From Kudoa neothunni (Eukaryota; Cnidaria), in contig OZ199840.1 of assembly GCA_964304625.1 (NCBI GenBank), forward strand, positions 1,240,001-1,304,000: a stretch of DNA of 64,000 nt, given 5' to 3'. Position numbers and translations under genes: made by a program. Shown here one piece after another: positions 22,701-34,838 of the stretch; position 1 is the stretch's first letter; every line of letters begins with the position of its first letter. Under the pieces are notes generated by a model. That model saw only the letters and a list, made by a program, of their open reading frames with translations, was not told the DNA's origin and made no database searches.

Positions 22701-25700
22701 AAAATTAGGGGCTGAAACTTCATGAGTATATCTCAGGAAATTATTTCTATAGAATGATCTTTTTTTGCCAGATAATAGTGCTATTATTCTCAACTATTTA
22801 AAAAATATAACTGTCATGGCGATTCAACGTAGAAAATCTACAATAATAGTCAAAGGTTTGATGAAATCAATCGAAATGAGTTCTGTAAGATTGATGGAAG
22901 ATACAATAATAGGAGAACTTAATCGAAGCGCCTCTGAGTCGCTCATATAGGTCAAATTTTCAAACACCTCTTCATAGTCTTGAACTTTCCATCTTTTTTG
23001 ATAACACAGTAATGCCTGAATATTGGGATCGGTGGTCAACCCAGTGGACACCAACTGGGTGTTGATTATGAAATAGTCCTTTACATTAACACGCGAGTTA
23101 GAAAATTTGCTCATTGCGGCAAAACCATTATCTTGAGTGTACACGCTACGAAGGTATTCGGAGGCAGGAGGTAATGAGTTTCCTCCCTCCATTTTATACA
23201 CAAACATCACATGTCTTCCATCGTTGATAATTGCGTCCGTGGAAGTGTCATTGATTTTCAAGATGGTGTAACCAATCACTACTGGATCTTTATCGGCTAA
23301 ATAACACATGGAATTCAAAATATAATAGCCAGCACACACACACAAAATCAATTTACGTCTAGTTGGTAGATGTTGAAACACAAAACGAATATGACAATCA
23401 GTCATATCGTTGTCGCTTAGTGATAACTATACAAATGCAGGTTAGTGAAAAATTCCAATGAACCGTCCGCGGACTAGGGCGGGTAAACAAATTCTACTCG
23501 AAATATGTCACAAAAGTGAGGATTATTGGCATGCATCGTGACTGAGGAATAAAAATAGGATTGCGGTCGACGATCATCAGTGACATAAAGACAATTCTAA
23601 AATAAAAGCCATCAAGAAATTTAGTTAAACTCTACCTAGTCGATAAATCAACCGGTATCTTTATAGAAATAAACCTCTAAAAGATTTCCAGATGAATCAT
23701 GTACAGACACTTGCACAGAAACATTTAACTTGGAGCTACGCTGATCTAGTATTTTTCCATTTATTAATTAAAAAATCATCAACTATAAAGGTAATAGAGA
23801 CTTTTTTCAAGAAAAAATTCTTTCAAACTAATATAGAGATCGCATCTGTGTAGGCCACATTCTAAAAGGGAATTGAATGGTTCCAAAATGATTGAAGGAA
23901 ACAGTGATTCTCGCGGGTAATAACACTTTAAATGCAGCTCATTATTTCTTATGTCTATTTCTAACCTTTTTTACTTACCAAACTACAATCGCACATGGAT
24001 ATAGCGAGGTTTTGTGGGGCCGACGAAAAACCTCGCAGTACCCATGACTTGCTGGTGCGCGTTAGGGGAGAAAGTTATTTTATTTGTTTTACATTATTGA
24101 AAATTAAACGTTTTTAGTTTATTTGAACAAATAAGGCTTCAATGGTTTGAGATATGTAAACGAACAATTTAGCTAAACCAAATAATTGACTACCAATCGA
24201 AATCAACTGTAATATTTACACCTCTTATAGTAAACCTAAAATATTAATATTTTTTGTTTAAACAGTCTAGATTTGAAATAAATATTTATCTTTTAGAACA
24301 TTTTTTGATCTAAAAACATAAAAGTATTCTTCTAAAAGGCAGATATTATCTAAGCTTATCTTCCAACTTTTTAAAGTATAAGGATGATCGGTACTGAAAA
24401 AATCATTTATAAATTAATAAAATCCGATTTTATTTTAATAAAAAAACTTTTATTGATTTTATATGAAAATATTTTTATGTTTTTAGCAATTTGTAAATGA
24501 GATAATTATTTTTTAATCCTCCCTTCAATTTTTATTATAAACTGAGATGTAATTAAGGCTAAAAATATTCAAAACCAATACAAATCTAAAAATTAATATT
24601 TTAAAAGAAAATTACTTCGATTATAGTATACTTGATGATTTTTAATAATCTTAATTTAATCAATAATCATTATTGTGAGGTTTCTACGATAAAATTTTCA
24701 TCGACAATATGATTATTCATCTTTATAACGATAAAATAGTTTCTATATAAAAATTATCATATTTTTATTACTACAGGTTCCATATATATATATATATATA
24801 TTTAAGTTGGAGAAACCCATAGAAACTGATTTTTTAGTAAACTCAAAACTTGAGAGATAAGATTATGATTAAAATAATATAAATAAATATTTACTGAACG
24901 ATTTTTCGCAAATTTTTAATTAAAAAAATAAAAAGTGTTCATTATATTAGACAAAAATTAACATTTTCATACGGAAAACAGCATTAGCTAGTATAATGAC
25001 CCGCGAGGGTGACCCCAACCAACAAAAAATGATACCCAGGGTCGTAACTTCGGGAAATTTGGTCGGCCGAATAAGACACAATGACGATGTGAACAGAGAC
25101 GTATTTTCTCTTTTTAACTATATTTTATGCACACACGAAATTAAAATTTGAATTTATCGGTAGACTTTGGCCAGAAATTATTCGGAACAATCCTCGCGGT
25201 AATTACAATTTTGAACTACATTTAAAAATATACTAAATCGTTTAAATCATAACGTACCTAACGATAAATCTAATAATACAACTCAATTTAAATAATTTGC
25301 ATTTGATAATTATTTAATCGATTTTCTTTGGTAATAAAATAAAAATGTATAACCAACTTTTAAAATCACATTGAATATAATTATCGCGAGAATTAAGCCA
25401 GATTAATTTAACCAAAGGTCACATCAATAATTATTAAAATCATACATAAGATATAGAACCGTTGATATATTTAATTTTGAGGTAAATTTCTATTATGGAA
25501 AAAATTTAAAAAACAAACCATAAAATTCAATTACGATAGACCACAGTCTTGAGTTGTTTGTTCAATAGAAAATTTTCGATATCACCATAATCTGAGGTTG
25601 GTATACTAGAAATTAATGATAAATGACAAATGGAGACTAATTTCAACAAATAATTTAACATATGCCAGCATACAAAATTAACAGATAAAAGATTAATTCA

Positions 25701-28700
25701 TTAAATTAGTTGGTAAAATAAAATCCATTTGGACATCGAACAAAATGTTGACGCATAAAAATGTACGTAAGTTAACAAAGATCGCAATTTTGATTTCCTA
25801 CTATTTCACATTAATATATCGGCAATTTAGAATGTCAACATTTTTTTAATGATATCAGGAAATAATTATAATTTTCTGATATGCTTCAAAGTAATAAAGT
25901 AAAATTGGGTACATTAAGAGTACAGATTTTTTAATATTCTAAAACAACTTGATATGACGTATACATTTTCGAAAATACTTTTTATCGGCATTCACTTTTC
26001 AGCAGAAGGGGTTTTAAATATATAATTCCAAGCTGTTTCTAACAAAGAGATTTTACAACCATAAAATATTTTCGTCTACTGTATACTATATGGTTTTGCA
26101 GAAAGAATCATTAGAATTCAATGTGAAATATTTTTATCGAATATATTTGGATACCAATTTAATGTATCTGTAAAGATATAAAAAATATGAATTCACTCTT
26201 TCCGAAAGGCATCAGTTACAAATCCTCTCTTGGGGCCACAGCCCATCTAAGGTGCTTTTAATTGGCGCGAAAAACGATATAAAATTCAAAAAGATTTAGA
26301 CATAATATCATTAAATAGTTTAACACATCTTTTTAATCAAATTAAAAATTATTCGCAATGCTTAAACTCCATAAACCAAAAAAATTAATATCACGATTCT
26401 TTTAATTGAGTTAGCCCTAAATGATTCTAAAATAAGGATATTGATATGTTAACCCTATAAATGTATAGATCACAAAATAGAAAATAGATTTTTACATAAA
26501 CATTTGTTGATAAGCTTTAAAAAAAGGATTGTATTTTTCAACAAACATTTTAATCTTTATTATTATTATTGTCACATTTCGATTATTTTTTGTTTATTAC
26601 GGATTCTTTACTTTAAAGATTAATTTTATCATTAAATTCTAACATTTGGTAATAAATCCAACTAATTGTGAGTTGAAAAATAAAATGATTTAACATTTAT
26701 TTACAAAGGCTATTAGCAGGTTAAAATGTAACCCTAACCTGCTTGTGCGCATGCGCGATGAATTTTTTAAACTTAGTTGCTCTTGTTTCCTAACTAAATG
26801 CAGATTGAATTATTTAAAATCCAATATATATCAATATTTCTGACTCATTGCATCGCGCATTGGGGAAAAATAATTAAATATAATCAAAACTAATGGCACC
26901 CCCATATTATTTACCATGTCAATAGCCACAAAAATATTTAATGCCACAAAAGGAGGTTAAGGTGATACAAACATAACCATTTCAACCGGAATTAGGCCAT
27001 ATGGCATCATTTATTCGATGGCGCATTTTTTCTCTTACATTCTTAAGTTCACAAATCAAATATTTACATACGAATACAATTTAACATGTTTCCATTAATA
27101 TTGACAGATTTTATTATATCTCAGGCTTTATATATAGATAAGTAGAGAAGAAATCATGTAATTGATAATGATTAATCGATAATTTTCGTATCAACATAAA
27201 ATAGTTAATATATGCCTTATTAACACAAAAAATCTATATTTATATATAATTGCTCAATAAATTTTAAAAAATTATATTAAAATATAAATTATTATACATG
27301 TCTAAATTTAGGACCAAAACAACAAACGATGTCAATATTCAACATGTTCCCATTATTTAATCCGGTATACATTGTCGACAATATACTATTATTATAGTGA
27401 ATTTTACTTTATAAAATTAATTAACATATTGCTCCAAATTTTTTTTTCGTTAACATTATTTTTCGGATAGAAAAGAGTAAGACATTTTTAATAATATAAT
27501 TTTTGACAAATCGTAGAGCTTTAATAAAAAATGATTCAAATATTTTAATGTTAACAAAACCTGATAAAACTTTTAATCTAATTAACCTTCTAAATAAAAT
27601 GGGATAGATTTCTATCCCAAGAGAATTTTACCAACAATATTATAATGTACAAATGGGGCATAACTCCTCTCCACTTTTTGTAATCTTTGGTAATCTTTTG
27701 TCTTTATGAAAATTTTCAGAAAAATGAGTTGAAATTTTTTTTGGCATATATCAAAAAAGTTAATGTAAAAACACCTTCCAAATAAAATTGGGGTAGAAAT
27801 TTACCCCACATTTTTCTTTCATAAAATTAATTAAAATATTAATAAATGTGACTTCTGAAAATTAATGGATATTCTATTGGGTAAATAATGAATAAATAAC
27901 GAAACATTATACAGGCGATGTCAGTCCGCACGCGCAAGTCGATATAAGCATGTCGTTCTCTTCAGGATACGATGTTAGCTCCTTATTCTCTCACTATTTT
28001 TATACTAGTTATTCAAGATATGATGGCTCTTCCTCAGTCTGCTTATTTCTACGTTGTAGAGAGAATTAAAATGACATATGATATAACTGTTCAATATTTT
28101 GACCAGTTTTGTGTTTTAGAAAGAGTTTAAACACATACAGTAACTTTTCGTGAAATAAGCACTGTTTTCCATCATTTCGTGTTTTTCTGTGCAGTTTAAA
28201 ATAAGATAAATTAATTGGCTGCTGTTACAAAACTTTAATTAAATTTTAAAACTAAAAAAACCGCAGAAATACGCCTATAAATACAATCATACTCCACGGA
28301 AAATGTAACATTATATGTGCACATGCGTATATACAACATAACTTTAATAATTGGTCATCTATTCAAAATTTATTCGATAAATTTTCCTAATATTTTGTCA
28401 CTCAATGCTGACTTTTATTTGATACAATCTTATTAAATAAAAAAGTGGTGTACATTTCTACCCCATTTTTATTTGGAGGATGTAAATTTTTCAGTTATTT
28501 ACAAGGTTAATAACAGTATTTACAAGAGGTCGAAATGAAACGTATCATATGATTAAAATCATTTAATTTAGGAAGTATTAAATTAAAGTATCCGTTTAAA
28601 AATGATATTTTTCCCCTATAAATAAAAACTATCGCATACAGAATACGCACTTTTATTTCTAACTTTAAGAGTTTTCATATAGCGTAATTTTAAATTATCA

Positions 28701-30494
28701 GAAAAAACTTTTCATAACCACATATAGCTATATAGCTACTTAGTTTAAAGATGCATGAACGTTAGCGTTATCAAAAGCGATGAATAAATCATGTCATGTA
28801 TATGTTAAGGAGGCGTATATTAAATTTAAGTCAATGAATTCATGTCAAAATAAGAACCTGAAAAAATTTAAAAGTGCATTTTCAGGGGGGGTTTTTCCAC
28901 TTTCGGCATTTTTAATGAAAGAGTTTAATGTGATTGCTAAATTGAATTGGATCAATTTGAACAACTATTTCCAACTCAACCAATTCAAGCCTAGCACATA
29001 CCTCCGGCACAAACAAGCCTTTTGCCGTCATGATCTTTCTTCTCCTCAACAATACGACCAGTTCGATACACTTTGCCAAGAAGAATCAATTTTCTAAACA
29101 TATCTGACGCTCGTAAGTTCTAAAAATACAAATATGTGCAGCACAATGAATATAAATTCAACACAAGTGTTAGTACGTAAAAGAGTGCCGAAACAGCCTC
29201 CTCAGAATCTGTGCCTGTGGATGATTTACTCAATATCTTACCAGCTTTAAAATCAAATCCAACATGATCCCTACAAAAAATCAATCCCCAAATCACACAT
29301 GTTTTCGCCGTACGTCAAATATTCAATAGATTTGTCACAGGTACATATGGCAAATATAAACGAATAGTTCGTGTTCACATTAAAATCAGGTTTCTTGATT
29401 TCAATATAAAAATTTGGTATTTTCATTTGCAATTGGTCTTCCATTAGGATGGAACCTGATCTGGACCTACGATTAGTAGCTGACCGAACCTCGTTGGAAA
29501 ATTCTGGGAATACACCACCGAAAATCTCATCCTGCTCTCGTGGATTGGCATACTTTTTTATGGAAAGTCACATGAAAATATTATACACATACGGGTGTAA
29601 TCAATAAAAAATTACCAAATAAAACAACTCCACTGCGCTGTAATAATCAAAATCCATTTTGACTAATTCATTATTTCGTATAATTTTATCCATATCCAGC
29701 AGACTATAAATTTATTTTTAATTAATTAACAAAATATGAAATAAAATCAAATATACTTGTCCAATTTATCCATCAAATGAACAAGCGATTTTCTCACTTC
29801 ATCTTTCTCCTATTTGTAGTGGTTGGTCATTTATATAGTAAAAATTGAGGTAATTAGGTGAAAATAAAAAAATTACAATAGCCAACGTTTCATGTATCAA
29901 AACAGAACGATCGTTAATTATTTCATTGATATACGGCAGTGCTGCATGGTACCTTTCCATTCTCGAGTACTATTTGAATAATTGGAAATTGCGTAGCTTC
30001 CATAAAATCACTTTATAATCACGAAGCAATGCTATCAAATATTCTTTTAAACGAGCGGAAGTCTCCTGGTAGGTACTATAACTTAAATAATCCACCCTAT
30101 ATAGAGAGGAGAGTTCGGTTAGATTTCAATTTAAAAACCACCCAACAATGTTTAATACATATTCAATTGATTGAGCTGATTGAGATGAACATAACTTTTA
30201 GGAATCACTCCAACAAAATCATTGTAACCGGAAATATAACCACAATACCAATCTGAAATAATTCGTTTAGAACGATACAGCGAAAAAAACCAATTGCCGC
30301 CTACATTGGTTCTCCAATAATATATGTATTGTATCTCCCGGTTTAGTTCTCAAGCTGTCAGCCACATTATTGTTATCGAAAAAGAACAACACTAAACCAA
30401 CCCCAACCAATCACATCAACCGCACAACATATTTCGCGGATCTACCTGCAGCTGTCAAATTATTGTGTGATACATCACACCACTGATCAGCCAT
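16734..30494 (-). CDS. Dedicator of cytokinesis (DOCK-A/B type) Rac exchange factor
   Basis: A guanine-nucleotide exchange factor for Rac-type GTPases, acting at the membrane with ELMO partners. It starts at 30494 (MADQWCDVSHNN); exons 30494-30446, 30391-30305 and 30252 onward encode an SH3 domain (LRTKPGDTIHIL, WYCGYISGYNDFVGVIPKSY), which places it with DOCK1-5. Helical N-terminal exons run to about 28998. The DHR1/C2 domain lies at about 23950-22960 (RESLFPSIILEP, GRHVMFVYK), then HEAT-like helices to 18930. DHR2 at about 19160-17640 includes EAGCSFLEHAKLLEW and LLNGIIDSAVNGGTSKY, the nucleotide-sensor loop. A basic tail (KNKFRLRIDKMKHRSRSQ) ends at 16734. Most introns are about 40-60 nt, but 28.99-23.95 kb and 21.57-19.80 kb are long. 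Exons for about 90 residues before DHR1 were not found. Confidence 0.9.
19830..21565 (-). other. Long intron of the DOCK gene
   Basis: About 1.7 kb of AT-rich sequence between helical-repeat exons. It holds a GTCACGTGAT E-box-like word at 20624-20633 and nothing I can identify as a gene. Confidence 0.6.
23994..24046. repeat. Long perfect-stem hairpin
   Basis: GCGAGGTTTT (24004-24013) pairs perfectly with AAAACCTCGC (24027-24036) across a 13-nt loop. A second stem, CATGG (23994-23998) with CCATG (24042-24046), lies outside a symmetric 5x5 internal loop. The GC-rich segment stands out from its surroundings, near the 3' end of the long DOCK intron. Confidence 0.55.
26715..26757. repeat. 9-bp hairpin next to a perfect NRF1-type palindrome
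   Basis: AGCAGGTTA (26715-26723) and TAACCTGCT (26735-26743) form a perfect stem. Two bases later TGCGCATGCGCG (26746-26757) is a full NRF1 consensus match. An ATG follows immediately, but its frame closes after 11 codons. Confidence 0.5.
27586..28479. mobile_element. Palindrome-bearing TTAA element
   Basis: The left end TTAA-CCTTCTAAATAAAATGG is followed by the palindrome GGGATAGATTTCTATCCC (27601-27618). The right end is its inverted counterpart: GGTGTACATTTCTACCCC (28447-28464) then ATTTTTATTTGGAGG. A third, plus-oriented copy of the terminus stands inside at 27774-27807 (GGGGTAGAAATTTACCCC). A related terminus with TTAA occurs at 51586. Arrangement and TTAA target fit a piggyBac-like MITE. 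Confidence 0.45.
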
Positions 30495-32310
30495 CTCTCA
30501 TCTATTTTTTAAACAATCGTCAACAGTCGATATCATTAATGTCACTGGGCTGATTAAGATGGCTCTAATAATTCTAATACTTAACATTTTTACCAACAGA
30601 TTAACTCGCACAATAGCACATATCTGTGTGGCTATCGTATTTGGATGATAACGTAAAAATATTCAATAGATTGGAGATAATGGTTTGTTGGATGTGGAAT
30701 AAATTTCTAGTTAGCTACAAAACAGTATATTACAATTCAGGGATTAAAATTGATTAACATGTCATTAGAGGATTGGGAATATTTTCGATAACAACTCTAT
30801 ATCGAATTCTAATGTTATTCTGTCATTCATTATAGTTTATTACAATTTATTTAAATTATTTGTGAAGGATAAAAATAAAGAATGCGATTTTTAGCATGGC
30901 CAAATTAGTTTATTGGTTTCTCCTCTAATAATTCAATTTTAACGTTTAAAATTCAATTCATTAACTCCAAATGACAAAAAATAATGAGATTCGTTGGAGT
31001 ACAATGAATGACAAAATCCGAATTAATTTATTACCCAGGGAAACCTCTAACGACAAAACTCGCCCTGCCAATATCACACCGTAAAAATTTGGCCAAAATC
31101 TTCCGCCTTATCTTTATGTATGATGGTTTTTTATAATTCTAATGCGTCTTATTTCATAACTATCAAAGTTCTCGTTGAAATGAATAAGTAGGTATTTTAA
31201 ATCGAATGCTTTTTACAGGTGTATTTGTCGTCTAATTTTAATCGCATCATCTAAGTATATTATTATGTGAACTCTGGTTCTTGATGTTTTTGAACAGGTA
31301 TGAAAGCAATACAGCAGTAAAATTCAATTTTTCGCTTATAGTTTTGCGTAGAATGTAAAATAGCGCTGCTCAAAATAGGTAGGTTGCTGTGCGGGTTCGT
31401 TCGGTGTTGGCATTCAACATGTTTTGTGCAATAATTTTTTCAGATCTACTGTACAGCAATGTTTTATTAAAGGACGATCCGAATGGGAATTCTGATGTTT
31501 CACGATAAAAAAGTATACGCTATTTGATAAACTGTCTATTTCCGATTTTTCCGCCTTTTGGCTCGGATTATCATTTTAATCGAGCTACTCTAAATTAATG
31601 AAACATTATGACTAAAACTATTTAAAAATAGGTAAATATGACGTATGCCATTTTAAAATATCCCCTTGATATTGAACAGCAATGGTCTATTTTTCATTGT
31701 ACCCCTCCTTCTTGAGAGGTTGATGCAGACGAGCAAGTAATCCTACGTAGAGTTGAAGTTTGTCCTAGACTTCCTAGTAATCTCATTTTTTAATCCTTGT
31801 TAGTGGCTAGTTTCTTATTATAAATAAAAGCCAACTATAATCAGTCGCAAAATCGAAGGATATTTTTGCTTCATTCTCTTAATCCTGTGTTATTCCTCTG
31901 ATTTGTTTTCGCATCAAACTTAAATTCAAACGTGCCAATGAATAATACGCATAATTATTCTTTAAAATGTTTGTACCTTTTCCAATTAACTTTGTATCTA
32001 ATTTTAATTCATGTAGTTTTAATTAAATAATACAAAATATTAATAAAATCTAATAAAAATTGTTTTCAAACTCGTTCGAATTATTCTTTTACTAAAAATA
32101 ATGACAATATCATTATTAAATAATGTTAAAAATATTAATAAAGATAGAATAATTTGTTAGTTATGGATATTCCTGCTAAATATGGTTTATAGAATCTTAA
32201 TAAATCATTCTGAACAGGGTATAGGTTCATTTGCGTGTGATCCATTACAACCTACTACGATTTACACGGCGAGATTCAAGTCATCAACCAAACAAAAAAT
32301 TTAATTGGGT
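30495..32310. other. Intergenic stretch upstream of DOCK
   Basis: No gene supported. Short open segments near 31430-31520 and 31690-31760 have somewhat higher GC but no recognisable domain. Confidence 0.4.
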
Positions 32311-32385
32311 TGATGACATATAGCCCCATAATGTGATGACCGGACTCAATATCCGGAGGTACTTGTTTCGATTCCCACCACGGAT
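32311..32385 (+). repeat. tRNA-Leu-like sequence, probably the head of a SINE
   Basis: CCGGACTCAATATCCGG is a perfect 5-bp anticodon arm with loop CTCAATA (anticodon CAA, Leu). TAGCCCCATAATG upstream resembles an A box, and GTTTCGATTCC downstream is a B box with one mismatch. The T stem and acceptor stem do not pair, so this is not a working tRNA. The following 200 bp of higher-GC sequence could be the SINE body. Confidence 0.45.
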
Positions 32386-32657
32386 CAGTCCACTGTTTCC
32401 GCGCGATTGTGTCTCTCTCGTAAGGGGAGCTGTTGATTAGTGCGACTGCACTATAAGTGTAATTTTACCTACATTATAGTTCGATCTAGCAGATGAGGTT
32501 GAATTAAACGTTTGAATCGTCGGAGATGCACCGACAGACTTGAAATCTCTTTTAGAGATAAAGTCCTTATAATATAGATAGGGTTTGGGGTGGAGGTTGC
32601 CCTGCCAACGAGGATGTTTAATGGATTTAACTATCACGGAAATATAAGGAACTAGAT

Positions 32658-33335
32658 CAGTGTTTCCCATCCTTTTTTCTAACGCACCTCACCTTCTCCA
32701 AACGTATTCATTTGTTAGCTTAAACTGTTTAGAACTTTGAAGCAAGCTTCCTATCACATTAAAATTTGAAAGCAAATGATATATATTTCTTTTCCCGTTA
32801 AAATTAAAATGTATTCGATCAGATCTAACTTAATTTATCGATGGACCCTAAGAATTATCATCTTTCGTTCTTCATTCCGTACAAAACTGCATCAAATGGA
32901 ACTCGTAGTAATGCAACCTTCATTAGGAAAGACTTTTGTGTATACAAAGTTAATAAACCGAATATATATAATATAAATACAAAATTAATCAATATTATAT
33001 TAAAGTTAATCAAAAAGAGGGATATACGGTTCTAAATAAGACAACGTTGAGATTCAAACCATACTAATTTTATTCGGGTGAAGGACATCTTAAATATTAT
33101 TATTATTAATTTTTTATATAATCAGTCATTGCTTTTCATATTTTTTATGATATTAACCAACGCTTAAAAATCAGCGATATTGGCTTCAAAGTTTTTCATA
33201 CTGTCCAATTGTCTCATCATTATCTGTGTCACACCAATACTTGATATTGTCTCGGTCCCACAATAGCGTTTCATCAAACGTTTAAGATTTCCATACTCCA
33301 CCAAAATTTTTTCACGCCCACGTTGGGAAATACTG
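32658..33335. mobile_element. Possible hAT-like element
   Basis: CAGTGTTTCCCATCC at the left and the inverted CAGTATTTCCCAACG at the right (33321-33335) are both typical hAT ends. Flanking 8-mers AACTAGAT and GGCCAGAT agree at 5 of 8. This conflicts with an open minus-strand reading over 33165-33370, so I hold it loosely. Confidence 0.35.
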
Positions 33336-33580
33336 GGCCAGATGTTAATTATCCTGCGATGCCTATAACGTTAATGTGGGTGGTCTAACTCTCCATAACC
33401 TCTAAGTTGCGCCAGGACTTTTACCTTGTGATCAAAAAAGGTGTTCAGCGTAAGATAGGTAATAGAATTATTACACAATAATTTAGTTATTTCCGCCATA
33501 GGTTCTTTATTGCATTTCATAGTTAATATAAGAGAGATGGAAAGATTGAAAAGACGGTCAACAAAAGAATGGTTTGGCAC
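33165..33580 (-). other. Uncertain minus-strand open segments
   Basis: Two open readings follow each other (33580-33371 with MAEITKLLCNNS, then about 33365-33165 ending FEANIADF). They could be joined only by a 27-nt intron, shorter than any other here, and there is no clear start codon. The second overlaps the possible hAT end. It is either a degraded gene or chance. Confidence 0.25.
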
Positions 33581-33884
33581 AATTATTTTTCAACACACAA
33601 TAAATAATATTCTGCGCCTTTGAAATTAAATCAGAATTCTACAGTCTCAACAGAGTATAAACAAAAAAGTTTTAATTTTAAGGTCTAATGCTGGCCACCC
33701 AAAAATTTGGGACGTTCACAACATCTCATCCACAAGTCTTGAATCGTTTAAATTTTAAATTATACACAAACCCCCAAACAAAACCTTATCACTTTTTGCG
33801 CAATAATTATCACGAACTTTTATTCAATCAAATAATATTCAAATAACTACAACAATCCTACACTGGTTTTGATACTGCAAAAAT

Positions 33885-34742
33885 TTATATAAATTGAAGG
33901 GCAGCGGCCTTCATTGACTCAGTTTTCAAGTTGTCCCTCATTAATAAACGTATTTGCTTGCATGCATCAAATGAAAGCCCAGTCAGTTTATTCATGGTAA
34001 GATGATTCAGCTTTCCGTTATCGGTCTGATAGAAAACATAACTCTCATTCAAAATAGCCACTGTAACCAACGGATTTCGACCTATTTCCAAACTGTTAGG
34101 ATCAACTATTGGAATTGGCAATATGGCAGATTTGTTTTGAATGCCGCTGTTAGAGGGGATGGTGGTAGTAGAACTGCAGGCTGTAACAATGTCACGCACC
34201 ATTATACCCGCGTCCACCAAAGCGTATGATGCAGCATTGATGCAGGCTGCCAACTCACATCCATCCCACTGAAATATTTGCAGATTGATGTTGATCTTAG
34301 AGTTGTAGTAATTTTCGATTAGAATCATCGATCTAAATATATGCTCCAATGCTATGCATCGCTCGGTGTTGCGTTTATCCGAATTCAACTTGTGTGAATC
34401 TTTTCTTTCCTTACGGCTGAATGGAGTCCACGATATGTTGCAAAATATTTCCAAAGGCGAATTGGCTAAACTCTTGCTTTTGACAAATGAATCGTTTGGT
34501 CCATACACACAAGCTATCACCTAAATTTCGGATGTATCTAGTGACTAGAGGTGTTTTAATGTGTACTTTTGTATTGCCCATTTCCAGTGAAACACTACCA
34601 TCAGCATCTCTTACTACGCTGGATTTGAGGACAATTTTACGGATTTGTGTAGCCACTCTACCATCTTCTCGGAAATATTGTTTACTGCCTAACAAAGTTT
34701 CGCTAATTTCACAGCTACAAACAACAATCTACTTAAAGACAT
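33885..34742 (-). CDS. EXOSC4: Exosome complex component RRP41
   Basis: RNase PH-type ring subunit of the RNA exosome, acting in nucleolar rRNA processing and RNA decay. Exons 34742-34733, 34688-34567 and 34520-33885 give 255 residues (about 245 is usual). The first exon codes only MSL plus one base; the 44-nt intron after it restores the frame. EDGRVATQIRKIVL, GSVSLEMGNTKV and ACVYGP match the RRP41 N-terminal core, and WDGCELAACINAASYALVDA plus IMVRDIVTACSS match its second half. As in other animal ring subunits, structure rather than catalysis is the likely role. An NRF1-type motif lies 84 bp upstream. Confidence 0.93.
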
Positions 34743-34826
34743 CGAATTAACGGGGTGATTATTGTATTGTTATAGACGGAGTTTAAACGCGAGGCCACCG
34801 TGACGTGTTTAATCTCCGAATATATC

Positions 34827-34838
34827 TGCGCCTGCGCA
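34827..34838 (-). promoter_or_regulatory. NRF1-type site upstream of EXOSC4
   Basis: TGCGCCTGCGCA fits the NRF1 consensus GCGC-M-TGCGC exactly and lies 84 bp before the start codon. Confidence 0.5.

Larger units (their letters stand above)
24070..28985 (-). other. Long intron of the DOCK gene
   Basis: Nearly 5 kb with no recognisable exon. It contains a (TA)n run (24782-24801), a GC-rich patch (24995-25080), a hairpin with an NRF1-like palindrome (26715-26757) and a palindrome-bearing repeat element (27586-28479). About 90 residues expected between the N-terminal exons and DHR1 may be encoded here in exons too diverged for me to see. Confidence 0.5.

Noticed and set aside
16734-23405. Helical protein first read as a VPS35-like sorting protein
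   Set aside because: LLNGIIDSAVNGGTSKY, EAGCSFLEHAKLLEW and the N-terminal SH3 are specific for DOCK proteins.
23990-24070. Possible extra DOCK exon ending TTG-GTAAGT
   Set aside because: Frames do not join to the next exon and the bases form a strong hairpin; no DOCK-like residues.
32311-32385. Functional tRNA-Leu(CAA) gene
   Set aside because: T stem and acceptor stem do not pair.
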